Assembly (NCBI GenBank): GCA_019136545.1
Contig: JAGVUA010000007.1
Coordinates: 1 to 49,455, forward strand
DNA from: Betaproteobacteria bacterium
GTDB lineage: Bacteria > Pseudomonadota > Gammaproteobacteria > Burkholderiales > Rhodocyclaceae
Direction of reading: 5' to 3'
Length of the DNA stretch: 49,455 nt
Shown here: piece after piece, positions 7,436-16,539 of the stretch
Layout of the letters: every line of letters begins with the position of its first letter
Numbering within the stretch: position 1 is the first letter of the stretch
Program-made: the position numbers and the translations under genes
Notes under the pieces: generated by a model
Seen by the model: the letters and a program-made list of their open reading frames with translations, nothing else
Databases searched by the model: none
Told to the model about the DNA's origin: nothing

Positions 7436-9370
7436 GCGCGGCAGGCGGATGCGGAAGATCGAACCGGAACCGGGCGTGCTTTCCACCGCAATGCCGCCGC
7501 CATGGCGGTCCACGATGGTCTTGACGATCACCAGGCCGAGACCGATGCCCGGCTCGTCGGGCTGGCCCGGCCGGGAAACGCGCGCATGCCGCGTGAACAG
7601 TTTGTCCATCTGGTCGGCGGGGATGCCGTAACCCTGGTCCACCACGGCGATCTCCTGCCACACGCCATCCTCGGCGAGATTCACGCGCACCGTCGTGTCG
7701 GGCGGACTGTACTTGATGGCATTGCCGAGCAGGTTGGCCAGGGCCCGCCGCAGCAGCGATCCGTCGCCCAGCACCAGCGCATCCCGCCCGCCGGCATCAT
7801 CGATCTCGATGGCGATCCGCTTGCGCCCGGCCTGCGGCCAGACTTCGTCGGCGGCCTCTTGCGCCAGTTCGGCGACATCGACTTCGCGAAATGTCCGTGG
7901 ATCGACCGTTTCGGCTTTTTTCAGCCGGGAAAAATCGTCGGCCAGGTCCAGGGCGTGCTGAGCGTAGCGGCCGATGCGCGGCAGGCTGCGGTCGTTGCTG
8001 TTGCGGCCGGCGGCGTGGTCGACGAGGGTGATGATCGACACGAGCACCGAGCGGATATCGTGCGAAATGAAGCGCACGGTGTCTTCGCGCGCCTTTTGGG
8101 TGACGCGTTGCCGCTCGGCGGCGTCGCGGATGATGGCGATGCGTCGGTCGAGCGGGTCGAGCGTGCTTTCGGTGGGGCTGGCGGCGGTTACGGGATCGGT
8201 ATCGCGCAGCAAATGCAGTTCGGCGTCCATGAAGCGCTGGGCCGCCTCGAGCCGGCGCCAGCTCCAGAGCGGGTAGGCCAGCGCGGCGCCGAGCAGGATG
8301 GCGCTGGGCGGCAGCCAGATCAGGCCCCAGCGCAGCTGGGCGATACCCGCCACGACCGCGACCACGCCGACGCCAGCCGACAACGCCAAGCCCGCGCGCG
8401 GCGACAGGTAGAGCAGTCCGATCAACAGCAGCAGGACGGCCGCCACGGAAATCGCCGTGGTGAGCGTGTGATTGAGCCAGGCGATGGTTTCGCCGGTGCG
8501 CAGCGAATCGAGCAAGTTGGCCAGAATCTCGACGCCGGCCATCGGCCGGCCCGAGTTCGACATGGGCGTGGCGTGCAGGTCGCCCAGTCCGGCGGCGGTG
8601 GCGCCGACCAGCACCAGCGCGCCGCGCAACTGGTCGGCGCCGACTGCGCCGGTGAGCACGTCGACATAGGAAACGGTCCGGTAGGTGCCGGGAGGGCCGG
8701 CATAGTGCAAATAACGCCAGCCGCTGCGCCGCCACTTGTCCGGCGCGGCCAAGCCGTCCGTCGTCGCCCCCGGCTGATAACGCGCGGCGCGTACCGGATC
8801 GACCAGCGCCAATATCGCCAGCGCCAGATGCGGATGCGGCGCCGCACCGGCGCCGGCCCAAAGATACAGGCCCCGCACGATGCCATCGGCGTCGATGGGC
8901 ATTTCGATGTGGCCGAGCCCGGCGGCGGCGCCGGCGAACGCCGCCATCGGCCGGCCCTCGCCCATCCTGGCAGTGCCGATCGGCGGTGGAATCACCGGCA
9001 GGATGACGCGGCCGTGGCGGGCAAGGGCGGTGGCCAGCAGAGCCTCGCCGTTCGGGTCATCGGTGTCGGGTTCGTTGAGAATGATGTCCAGGCCGACGGC
9101 GGCGACGTTGGCCTGGGCCAGCTTGTGCAGCAACGTGGCGTGCACCGCGCGGCGCCACGGCCAGCGACCGATCCGGGCCAGGCTCGGTTCGTCGATGGCG
9201 ACGATCACGATGTCCGCCGGGGCCTGCCGGGACAGCAGGGGCAGGCTGGCGTCGTAGAGCAGATGGTCGACCCGCCACAACCAGCCCTGCCAGGCGGCCA
9301 TGCCGACCACGCCGACCAGCAGGACGCACAGCAGCGACCATTCCGTCAGGGTACGGCCGCGCAGCGTCAT
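7415..9370 (-). CDS. CHASE2-domain sensor histidine kinase
   Basis: 651 residues from MTLRGRTLTEW. One N-terminal membrane helix (about 10-32) precedes an extracytoplasmic CHASE2 domain (about 35-280; IVIVAIDEPSLARIGRWPW, GLDIILNEPD). Two to three membrane helices follow (about 290-365). The cytoplasmic kinase has the H-box FISHDIRSVL, N-box NLLGNAIKYSPP, G1 DQGYGIP and G2 GIGLGLVIVKTIVDRHGG. It detects an envelope signal. The ATG at 9370 lies 8 bp after the FecR gene stop; an upstream ATG would overlap that gene. With the FecR/LysM protein and OmpR-type regulator it forms a three-gene signalling operon. Confidence 0.93.
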   Translation of the reverse strand: MTLRGRTLTEWSLLCVLLVGVVGMAAWQGWLWRVDHLLYDASLPLLSRQAPADIVIVAIDEPSLARIGRWPWRRAVHATLLHKLAQANVAAVGLDIILNEPDTDDPNGEALLATALARHGRVILPVIPPPIGTARMGEGRPMAAFAGAAAGLGHIEMPIDADGIVRGLYLWAGAGAAPHPHLALAILALVDPVRAARYQPGATTDGLAAPDKWRRSGWRYLHYAGPPGTYRTVSYVDVLTGAVGADQLRGALVLVGATAAGLGDLHATPMSNSGRPMAGVEILANLLDSLRTGETIAWLNHTLTTAISVAAVLLLLIGLLYLSPRAGLALSAGVGVVAVVAGIAQLRWGLIWLPPSAILLGAALAYPLWSWRRLEAAQRFMDAELHLLRDTDPVTAASPTESTLDPLDRRIAIIRDAAERQRVTQKAREDTVRFISHDIRSVLVSIITLVDHAAGRNSNDRSLPRIGRYAQHALDLADDFSRLKKAETVDPRTFREVDVAELAQEAADEVWPQAGRKRIAIEIDDAGGRDALVLGDGSLLRRALANLLGNAIKYSPPDTTVRVNLAEDGVWQEIAVVDQGYGIPADQMDKLFTRHARVSRPGQPDEPGIGLGLVIVKTIVDRHGGGIAVESTPGSGSIFRIRLPRAASRRA

Positions 9371-9378
9371 TGCTCGAC

Positions 9379-11019
9379 TCAGAAGAAGAAGGCGGGCAGC
9401 AGCAGCAGCCACGGCCACCCAGGCCACGGTCTTGGCGGCACCTCGATTCGTTGCGGTCGGGTGAACGGGCCGACGAAGCCGTCGGCGTCGGTGGCGCGTA
9501 CCCGCATGAAATAGCTGCCGCCTTCCGGCCGGGCTATGCTCGTCGAAGGCTGGTCGAGTCGCCGCTCGGCCACCATGTCGGCGAAACCGGCGTCGCGGGC
9601 GAGTTGGAACAGGAAAGTCTGGCCAGGCTCGCCGGACCAGGTAAAGGCAAGCGCATCGTCACCGATCGTGGGCGTTTCGGGATCGGCGGGCGGCGGCTTC
9701 AGGACGAAGCGCTGCGGATCGCCCCACGGGCCGCGATCGCCATCGGCGCGGACGCTGCGGGCGCGCCAGCGGTATTCGCCGGGCGCCAGCTTGCGTGCCG
9801 GCATGACTGTGGTGCCGTCGACGCGCTCGATGTCGACCAGCGGCTGCCCGAAGCCCGTCGCATCGGCCAACTGGATCTGATAATGCTGGGCATCCGGATG
9901 GCTCGACCACGAGAACTCCGCCGACTCGGCGCGCAGCTTGACGCCGCCTATCGGCGACAGGGCGAAAGGCGGCTCGGGGCGCGCCTTGATCCGGAAGGGC
10001 GCGTCGGCATCGCGACCTTCGAGCCCGCGCGCATCGATGCCGCGCACGCGCACGTTGTAATGGCCGTCGGGCAGGTCGGCGAATTTGGCTTCGGGGATCG
10101 GCGATACGATATCGGCAAGCACGTTGCGCATGTCGGGGTCGGCGCCCACCTGCACCCGGTATTGCCGGGCACCGGCCACCGGCGGGAAGGCGAACCGGAC
10201 GATGGTGCGCTCCTGAAGCGTCGGCAGACCGCCGAGTTCCGGCGCCGGCAGCAGCGCCACAGGCGCCGATACCTTGCCGCCGGCTTCGGCGATGACGCCA
10301 TAGCCGGCCGGTACGGCGGTGCTCTTGCCGCCATCGCCGACGGCGACGGTGCCGTCGGTGACTTCGGTCTGGGTCGTGGCGCCCTGCTCGTCGGCGCCGA
10401 CGCGGAAACGGGTGCCGCGCACGCCGATGGTGGCGGTGGGCGTGACCACGGAAAAGTGCGGACGCGCCCGCGGCGTCTTGACGACCACCGATTCCATCCG
10501 ACCGCGTTCGAGACGCAGGCGCGTTTCCGTGGTTTCGGTATACCGGTGGCGGGCCAGATCCTCGACCTTGATCCGGCTGTTGGGCTGCAGGAGCAGGCGC
10601 GAACCGTCGACCAGCTCGATGGTGGCGAAGCTGGCGGCGCCGGTGGCGACGCTGGCGCCGCCAGCGACATCGGCACCCGCCGCGATCTTTTCGTCGTTGG
10701 CGGTGACGTTGCCGGAGACGGCGGTCACGCGCGCTTTGACGGGTTCGCGACGCAACAGCGAAACCGGAATGCGCAAGCTCGCCCCCGGCGTCAGCCGATA
10801 CGGGTCGGCGATCCGGTTGTACCGCTCCACGACGCGCCAGTCGCGCGGAAACTCGAGCAGGCGCTTGCCGATGCCGATCAAGGTGTCGCCTGGCAGGATT
10901 CGATAATCGTGATCGTCGGCCGCCCGGGCGGCGCCGACCCCGACCAGGCAGGCCAGGCACAACGGCGGCAGGGAGAGGTGAGCGAAGGACAGCAAACGCG
11001 ACAGGAGCGGCTTGGACAT
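9379..11019 (-). CDS. Periplasmic FecR-domain protein with LysM and fibronectin-like repeats
   Basis: 546 residues. A signal peptide (residues 1-32, cleaving after GAARA) is followed by a LysM peptidoglycan-binding domain (about 35-82; YRILPGDTLIGIGKRLL). Next come a FecR domain (about 90-200; VATGAASFATIELVDGS, ATIGVRGTRFRV) and at least two fibronectin/Ig-like repeats (about 240-520). The extreme C-terminus is hydrophobic (WPWLLLLPAFFF) and may be a membrane anchor. LysM suggests wall attachment, so the protein could present envelope state to the CHASE2 kinase encoded next. It lies between the regulator and kinase genes on the same strand. No FecI sigma factor is nearby. Confidence 0.9.
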   Translation of the reverse strand: MSKPLLSRLLSFAHLSLPPLCLACLVGVGAARAADDHDYRILPGDTLIGIGKRLLEFPRDWRVVERYNRIADPYRLTPGASLRIPVSLLRREPVKARVTAVSGNVTANDEKIAAGADVAGGASVATGAASFATIELVDGSRLLLQPNSRIKVEDLARHRYTETTETRLRLERGRMESVVVKTPRARPHFSVVTPTATIGVRGTRFRVGADEQGATTQTEVTDGTVAVGDGGKSTAVPAGYGVIAEAGGKVSAPVALLPAPELGGLPTLQERTIVRFAFPPVAGARQYRVQVGADPDMRNVLADIVSPIPEAKFADLPDGHYNVRVRGIDARGLEGRDADAPFRIKARPEPPFALSPIGGVKLRAESAEFSWSSHPDAQHYQIQLADATGFGQPLVDIERVDGTTVMPARKLAPGEYRWRARSVRADGDRGPWGDPQRFVLKPPPADPETPTIGDDALAFTWSGEPGQTFLFQLARDAGFADMVAERRLDQPSTSIARPEGGSYFMRVRATDADGFVGPFTRPQRIEVPPRPWPGWPWLLLLPAFFF

Positions 11020-11062
11020 CAAAATATTCCCGGGTCGATGTTGAGGCGTGCCGGCGTACCTA

Positions 11063-11761
11063 CTATGTTGCCCGTTCCACCTGATCCAGCCTGTAACCGT
11101 AGTTGTAGGCCGGAACGAGCCGGAAGCCGTTGGCCGGATAAAGTTCCAGCTTCTTGCGCAGCCGGCTGATATGCGTATCCAGCGTGCGGGTCGGGATGGT
11201 GGCATTGAGGCCCCAGATCGCTTCCAGCAGGTGGCCTCGCGACAACAGTCGGCCGAGATTCTGGAACAGGAAAATCGCCAGGCTGAATTCCTTGTCGGTC
11301 AAGCTCTCGAGCGGCTTGCCGTCGCGGGTGACCGTGCGATGTTTGAGATCGAGCCGATAGGGCATGGCATCGATGACATCCTGGCTGGCGTCGTGCGGCC
11401 GGTTGCGTCGCCAGATCGCTTCGAGTCGCGACAGCAGCTCGCGCCGGCGGATCGGCTTGATCATGTAGTCGTCGGCGCCAGCATTGAGCCCCGCGACGAC
11501 GTCCTCCTCGGCATTGCGCGAGGTGACGAAAATGGCTGGCGCCGTTTCGCCCCGATCCTGGCGCAGCCAGCACAGCACGTCGCGTCCGCTTTGATCGGGC
11601 AGCGTCCAGTCGATGAGGAAGGTGTCGAAGCTCTCGCGGCTGACATGGCGCACCAGGTCGCGGCCGAGGCCGAAGACATGGACATCGTGTCCAGCCTCGT
11701 GCAGCCACTCGGCCAGCGTTTCGGCCTGGGCGTCGTCGTCCTCCAGCAGCGCAATTCTCAC
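11063..11761 (-). CDS. OmpR/PhoB-family response regulator
   Basis: 232 residues from a GTG start (MRIALLEDDDAQAETL). The receiver domain has the acidic cluster EDDD, phospho-acceptor in FLIDWTLPDQSG (about D51) and K in YMIKPIRR (about K101). A C-terminal winged-helix DNA-binding domain (about 130-230) has LTDKEFSLAIFLFQNLGRLLSRGHL-type sequence and a final RLRKKLEL...GFRLVPAYNYGYRL. A very long open frame continues upstream but is antisense to the GGDEF-EAL gene. The next two genes (FecR protein and CHASE2 kinase) are its likely partners. Confidence 0.92.
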   Translation of the reverse strand: MRIALLEDDDAQAETLAEWLHEAGHDVHVFGLGRDLVRHVSRESFDTFLIDWTLPDQSGRDVLCWLRQDRGETAPAIFVTSRNAEEDVVAGLNAGADDYMIKPIRRRELLSRLEAIWRRNRPHDASQDVIDAMPYRLDLKHRTVTRDGKPLESLTDKEFSLAIFLFQNLGRLLSRGHLLEAIWGLNATIPTRTLDTHISRLRKKLELYPANGFRLVPAYNYGYRLDQVERAT

Positions 11762-11914
11762 TTCACTCGCCTTGCCACCACGATATTGCTCGGTTAAACG
11801 CAGAATGTTACACCCAACCTGCGCTTGCCGCGGCGCCGTTGCAAGCAAGCAAACTTGCCGGGCAGGCCGCGCTTGATTCACAATTCGAACCTTCGATCCC
11901 ACCGGGATGACGTG
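11762..11914. promoter_or_regulatory. Divergent intergenic region between the OmpR-type regulator and the GGDEF-EAL gene
   Basis: This 153-bp gap must hold the promoters of both flanking genes. I see short repeats of GCAAG/CTTGC around 11823-11862 but no convincing -35/-10 pair or strong dyad. Confidence 0.4.
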
Positions 11915-14614
11915 GTGAACATCGGCGCGCTCAAGGGCCTCCATCGCAATCACATTTTGCCGCCGCTGATGGTCGTATTCGTCACGGCGGTGCTGCTGCT
12001 CGTCTATTCGCTCTGGGTCAGCCGCCAGCAGACGATACAGGCCGCCGAGACCACCGTGCGAAACCTGGCCTGGCTGACCGAGGCGCGCTGGAGCGCCTCG
12101 CTCGACCGCGCCCGCGCCTCGCTCGACAGCCTGAGCGGCAAGGTCCGCCCCGAGGCGATGCAGCAGGCAAATCTGCACCGGTACGAGCAATATCTCAATG
12201 CCGAACTGGCCATCGAGGGCAAGAGCTTCCCCGAAGTCAAGGCGTTCCACGTGCTGGCGGCCGACGGCAGCCTGCTGTACACCTCCAGCGTGGACGATCC
12301 CTGGCGGTTCAACATGGCCGAGGCGCCTCGCTTCCGCAGGCTGCGCGAGGATCCGCGACTGGAAATCGCCTATTCTGGCCTGATGAAGCATGGCGCCGAC
12401 GAGGTCGCATCCTTCATGGTGCTGCTGCCGCTGCGGGCCGGCAACGGGGTATTCCTGGGCGCCCTGGCCGCGCAGATCGATCTGGCCTACTTCGAGCGGC
12501 TGCTGAGTTCGCTTGATGTCGGTACCCGGGGTTTCCTCGCCATTTGGCGCAGCGACGATTTCAGCCTGGTGCTGCGCCGGCCGCCGCTGCCGAATGACAT
12601 GGCCCGCACGTTGCCGGCGGATCATCCGGTGCGGAGCGCCATCGCGTCCGGCCTGCGCGACGGCGTGGTCAAGTCCTCCGCTTACAGCGATGGCTTGCCG
12701 CGGATCCTCGGCGTGCGCGTTTTGGCCGACGCACCGTTCTACGTGGTGGCCGGGCTGGCGGAGGACGAGGTGCTGGCTTCCTGGCGGACCAAGCGCCTGG
12801 CCGTCGTCCTGGTCGGCTTGCTGCTGCTGCTGGTGCTCTGGCTGATGCGCGGCTTGCTCAAGCGCAGCGAGGTCAGTCTGGCGCAGGCCATCGACGTCGC
12901 CCAAGTCGCCGAGGGGCGCTTGAAGCTGATGGCCAGCGTATACGAGCACACCAGCGAGGCCATTCTGGTCACTGACGCGAGCATGCACATCGTTTCGGTC
13001 AATCGTGCCTTCGTCACGCTGACGGGGTACGAACTGGCGGACGTCCAGGGCATGAATCCGAGCGTGCTGTCCGCCGGCCGCACGTCGCCCGAGGACTACG
13101 AGGTGATGTGGCGCGCCATCAACGACAAGGGCAGCTGGCAGGGCGAGATCTGGGACCGGCGAAAGGACGGCAGTTGCTATCCGAAGTGGCTCACCATCTC
13201 GACGCTGCAGGATCCCGACGGCAAGGTCACCCATTACATCGGCAGCTTTACCGACATCTCGGAACGCAAGCTGGCGGAGCAGCGCATCCACGAACTGGCC
13301 CACAACGACATGCTGACGGGTCTGGCGAACCGCTTCAGCCTCGAACAGCGGCTGGCGCAGGCCATCGGTACGGCGCGGCGCGAGAACCGGCACCTGGCGG
13401 TGATGTTCATCGACCTCGATCGCTTCAAGTCGATCAACGATACGCTCGGCCATCCGGTGGGAGACCAGTTGTTGCGGGACGTGGCCAAGCGCCTGCAGAC
13501 CAGCGTTCGTGCCAGCGATATCGTCGCGCGCCTGGGCGGCGACGAGTTTGTGGTGGTCATGACCGACCTGAACGAGAGCGTCGTCCACGCCGTGCCGATG
13601 ATGGGCGGCAAGATCGTTCGACAGCTGTCGCGGCCCTATCGCATCGACGGCCACGAGCTGCTTTCGACGCCCAGCATCGGTATCGCCATTTTCCCCGCCG
13701 ACGGCGAGGATACCGGTGCGTTGATGAAAGCCGCCGACACGGCGATGTACCATGCCAAGTCGCAGGGCCGGGCCAATTACCAGTTTTTCACGGAAGCGAT
13801 GAACCAGGCGGCCGCCGAGCGGCTGCAGCTGGAGCGCGCCTTGCGCCAGGCGCTCGAGCGGCAGGAATTCAGGCTGCACTTCCAGCCGCAGATCGACATC
13901 GCTTCTGGCCAGGTGGTGGCGATCGAGGCGCTGATTCGCTGGCAAAATCCGCAAATCGGCCTGGTGCCGCCCGACAAGTTCATTCCGCTGGCGGAGGAGG
14001 TCGGGCTGATCGAGGCCATTGGCCGCTGGGTGCTCGAGCAGTCCGGACGCGAATGCCAGCGGCTGGCCGAGGCCGGTTACGCCGGCATCCGCATCGCAGT
14101 CAACCTGTCGATGCATCAATTGCGCAAGCGCGACATCGTCGGCATCGTGCGGGGCGTCTTGCAGGACAACCGGATCGCGCCCGGCCAGCTCGAGCTCGAG
14201 GTGACGGAGACCGTGACCATGGAGGCGCCGGAAACCACTATCGGCGTGCTTCGGCAGTTGCGCGCCCTGGGCGTCCTGCTTTCGGTCGACGATTTCGGCA
14301 TCGGCTATTCCTCGCTCGCCCGGCTGAAGCTGCTGCCGATCCACGGCCTCAAGCTCGATCGGACCCTCGTCGGCGACATCGAGACCGACGTCAACGATGC
14401 CGCCATCTGCGCGGCGGCGATCGCCATGGCGCACAGCCTCGGGCTGAAAGTGGTCGCGGAAGGCGTCGAAACCGCGGCGCAGCTCGAACATCTGCGCCGC
14501 CTGGGCTGCGATCTGGCGCAAGGCTATTACTTCAGCCGGCCGCTGCCGATCGACGAACTGAACCGCTACCTGGAACGCGCGCGGCAAGGCTCGGCCGTCG
14601 GCGTTCCGGCCTGA
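11915..14614 (+). CDS. Membrane-bound Cache-PAS-GGDEF-EAL c-di-GMP enzyme
   Basis: About 899 residues from a GTG start with GGGA seven bases upstream (a second GTG lies one codon before). An N-terminal helix (about 15-37) and a second helix (about 295-315) flank a periplasmic Cache-type sensor. Then come PAS (about 335-450), GGDEF (about 465-625; LGGDEFVVV with RASD five residues before, an intact inhibitory site) and EAL (about 640-890; AIEALIRW, VDDFGIGYSSLARL, AEGVET). Both catalytic signatures look intact, so it may make, degrade or switch c-di-GMP. Its 3' end overlaps the convergent hoxW gene by 49 bp. No direct link to hydrogenase is visible. Confidence 0.94.
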   Translation: MNIGALKGLHRNHILPPLMVVFVTAVLLLVYSLWVSRQQTIQAAETTVRNLAWLTEARWSASLDRARASLDSLSGKVRPEAMQQANLHRYEQYLNAELAIEGKSFPEVKAFHVLAADGSLLYTSSVDDPWRFNMAEAPRFRRLREDPRLEIAYSGLMKHGADEVASFMVLLPLRAGNGVFLGALAAQIDLAYFERLLSSLDVGTRGFLAIWRSDDFSLVLRRPPLPNDMARTLPADHPVRSAIASGLRDGVVKSSAYSDGLPRILGVRVLADAPFYVVAGLAEDEVLASWRTKRLAVVLVGLLLLLVLWLMRGLLKRSEVSLAQAIDVAQVAEGRLKLMASVYEHTSEAILVTDASMHIVSVNRAFVTLTGYELADVQGMNPSVLSAGRTSPEDYEVMWRAINDKGSWQGEIWDRRKDGSCYPKWLTISTLQDPDGKVTHYIGSFTDISERKLAEQRIHELAHNDMLTGLANRFSLEQRLAQAIGTARRENRHLAVMFIDLDRFKSINDTLGHPVGDQLLRDVAKRLQTSVRASDIVARLGGDEFVVVMTDLNESVVHAVPMMGGKIVRQLSRPYRIDGHELLSTPSIGIAIFPADGEDTGALMKAADTAMYHAKSQGRANYQFFTEAMNQAAAERLQLERALRQALERQEFRLHFQPQIDIASGQVVAIEALIRWQNPQIGLVPPDKFIPLAEEVGLIEAIGRWVLEQSGRECQRLAEAGYAGIRIAVNLSMHQLRKRDIVGIVRGVLQDNRIAPGQLELEVTETVTMEAPETTIGVLRQLRALGVLLSVDDFGIGYSSLARLKLLPIHGLKLDRTLVGDIETDVNDAAICAAAIAMAHSLGLKVVAEGVETAAQLEHLRRLGCDLAQGYYFSRPLPIDELNRYLERARQGSAVGVPA

Positions 14615-15045
14615 AGCCAGTCGCGCGCCCACAAGACGGCCGCGTCGAGGTTGGCCGACGCCGCCTGGCCCGGCGGCTGGCCCAGTTCGAAGGCCTCTCC
14701 GCGAATCGCCAGCAGCCAACAGGGCGGCGGCGGCTCGTCGTTGAGTTCCTCGTAGACCTGCATCACCGCCTGCGGCGACAAGGCGTGGCTGGTGAAGCTC
14801 GCGTCCGGCAAGGCTTCGATCGCGCTGACCTCGAAGGGCGCTGCGGCGACGATGCTGGCGTCGACGAACAGCACGCATCGGCGATTCTGGAGATCGAGCG
14901 CGTGCTCGACCTGCAACTGGAAGTCGGTCAGGCACTCGACGCCGGGCAGCGCCATCGCCGCGATGCGCTCGACGAACAGCGGGCCGAGGGCGTCGTCGCC
15001 GCGACTGGGATTGCCCCAGCCGAAAACCAGGATCGGCGCCGTCAC
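14566..15045 (-). CDS. hoxW: HoxW-type hydrogenase maturation endopeptidase
   Basis: 159 residues. It cleaves the C-terminal tail of HoxH after nickel insertion. The HybD/HycI-family motif GWGNPSRGDDALG is at the N-terminus. LFVDASIVA and the histidine in FTSHALSP supply the expected acidic and His metal ligands. The GTG at 15045 overlaps the hoxH stop as GTGA, the same junction style as the rest of the operon; an ATG at 15057 would add four residues. It is the last gene of hoxFUYHW. Its 3' end overlaps the convergent GGDEF-EAL gene on the other strand by 49 bp. Confidence 0.88.
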   Translation of the reverse strand: MTAPILVFGWGNPSRGDDALGPLFVERIAAMALPGVECLTDFQLQVEHALDLQNRRCVLFVDASIVAAAPFEVSAIEALPDASFTSHALSPQAVMQVYEELNDEPPPPCWLLAIRGEAFELGQPPGQAASANLDAAVLWARDWLQAGTPTAEPCRARSR

Positions 15046-16523
15046 GCGCGCGAACAACGGCCGTGTTCGTCGCGGAACATGCGGTCGATCGGCGTGCCGT
15101 CACGGCTGACTATCGTGACTTCGAGCGGCATGCGGCCGAGCGCGTGCGTGGCGCACGACAGGCAGGGATCGAAAGCGCGGATCGCCACCTCGATGTGGTT
15201 GAGCAGCCCCTCGGTGATCTCCTGGCCGTCGAGGTGCTGACGGGCGACCTGCCGGATCGCCTCGTTCATCGCCTGGTTGTTGTGCGTGGTCGAGACGATC
15301 AGGTTGGCGCGGGTCACCTCGTCGTTCTCGTTCACCCGGTAGTGGTGGATCAGCGTGCCGCGCGGCGCCTCGATGACACCGACGCCGCGATCCGCGCGCT
15401 CGCCGGTGACGACGAGGTCGCTGCCCCCGAGGTCGTCGTCGTGCAGCAGATCCTTGATGCTTTCCGCGGCGTGCAGCATTTCGATCATGCGCGCCCAGTG
15501 GTAGCCGAGCGTCGCGCCGGCGGCGCCGGGGCTGGCCATGAACGTCGCGCGCTCCTTGTCGGCGAGCGGTGTCGGGATGTGGTCGCAATTGGCAACGCGC
15601 GCCAGCGGGCCGACGCGATACCACCCCGTGTCAGGCCCCAGCGCGCGCAGAAAGGGGAACTTCATGTACGACCAGGGCTTGACGTCCTCGACGATGACGT
15701 CCCAGTAGCGGCTGTAGTCGAAATGGTCGAACAGAATCCCGCCCTTCATGTCGCGCGCGCGCAGGCCGCCGTGGTAGAGGTCCATGGCGCCATCGGCGCG
15801 AACCAGGCTCATCGAGTGGGCGTCGAAGCGGCCGAAAGCACTGTTGACATCGGCGTTCTGCTCGAACAGCTGCCGCGCCAGCGCGACCGCCTCTCGGCTC
15901 CACGCCACCATCTGGTAGGCGTCCTTCAGGAGCGCCGCCCGTTCTTCGGCGCTCAGCGACTTGTTGACGCCGCCCGGAATCGAGCCGGTGCCATGCACGC
16001 GCTTGCCGGCCGTCATGCGGATGACTTCCTGGCCGTACTTGCGCAGCAGCACGCCCTTCTTCGCGGTCTCGGGATGGGCGGCGACGACGCCGACGACGTT
16101 GCGTTTGGCCACATCGGCATCGAAGCCGAACAGCAGGTCGGGCGAGGCGAGGTGGAAGAAGTGCAGCGCATGCGACTGCAGAATCTGACCGTAGTGCATC
16201 AAGCGGCGGATCTTCTCGGCGGTCGGCGTCAGCCGGGTGGCGCCGACGATCATGTCCAGCGCCTTCGAGGCCGCCAGGTGATGCGATACGGGGCAGATGC
16301 CGCACAGCCGCTGCACCATCACCGGCACTTCCCAGTACGGACGGCCCTGGATGAATTTTTCGAAGCCGCGGAATTCGACGATGTGCAGCCGCACCTGGTG
16401 CACCCTGTTGTGCTCGTCGAGCAGCAGCGTCACCTTGCCGTGGCCCTCGACGCGGGACACCGGATCGATGGCGACGCGCCGGAGCTGTTCGGGATGGTGG
16501 GCGGTTTCGAGATCGAAGCTCAT
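15042..16523 (-). CDS. hoxH: NAD-linked [NiFe] hydrogenase large subunit HoxH
   Basis: 493 residues, carrying the Ni-Fe(CN)2(CO) active site. The N-terminal Ni-binding motif is QRLCGICPVSHH and the C-terminal one is DPCLSCATH (H460). A tail of about 33 residues follows H460 and should be removed by HoxW. Similarity is to group 3d (bidirectional, NAD-coupled) enzymes. It pairs with HoxY and exchanges electrons with NAD through HoxFU. The tail includes the sequence VSRDGTP, whose DNA (15089-15114) matches the dispersed 26-bp repeat at 22 of 26 positions. The gap to hoxY is 16 bp. Confidence 0.96.
   Translation of the reverse strand: MSFDLETAHHPEQLRRVAIDPVSRVEGHGKVTLLLDEHNRVHQVRLHIVEFRGFEKFIQGRPYWEVPVMVQRLCGICPVSHHLAASKALDMIVGATRLTPTAEKIRRLMHYGQILQSHALHFFHLASPDLLFGFDADVAKRNVVGVVAAHPETAKKGVLLRKYGQEVIRMTAGKRVHGTGSIPGGVNKSLSAEERAALLKDAYQMVAWSREAVALARQLFEQNADVNSAFGRFDAHSMSLVRADGAMDLYHGGLRARDMKGGILFDHFDYSRYWDVIVEDVKPWSYMKFPFLRALGPDTGWYRVGPLARVANCDHIPTPLADKERATFMASPGAAGATLGYHWARMIEMLHAAESIKDLLHDDDLGGSDLVVTGERADRGVGVIEAPRGTLIHHYRVNENDEVTRANLIVSTTHNNQAMNEAIRQVARQHLDGQEITEGLLNHIEVAIRAFDPCLSCATHALGRMPLEVTIVSRDGTPIDRMFRDEHGRCSRA
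15089..15114 (-). repeat. Copy of the dispersed 26-bp repeat within the hoxH 3' end
   Basis: On the minus strand this reads GATAGTCAGC through ACGCCGA and matches the 30554-30579 copy at 22 of 26 positions. It encodes part of the HoxH C-terminal tail (VSRDGTP), in the same frame as the copy in hoxX (VSRGGTP). Chance similarity within native coding sequence is possible. Confidence 0.45.
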
Positions 16524-16539
16524 GGCGGGCTCGCAAAAA

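Noticed and set aside
11063..15103. A 1346-residue open frame on the minus strand
   Set aside because: Only its last 232 residues are a real gene (the OmpR-type regulator). The rest is antisense to the GGDEF-EAL gene, which has full conserved domains, and is rich in shadow-type residues.
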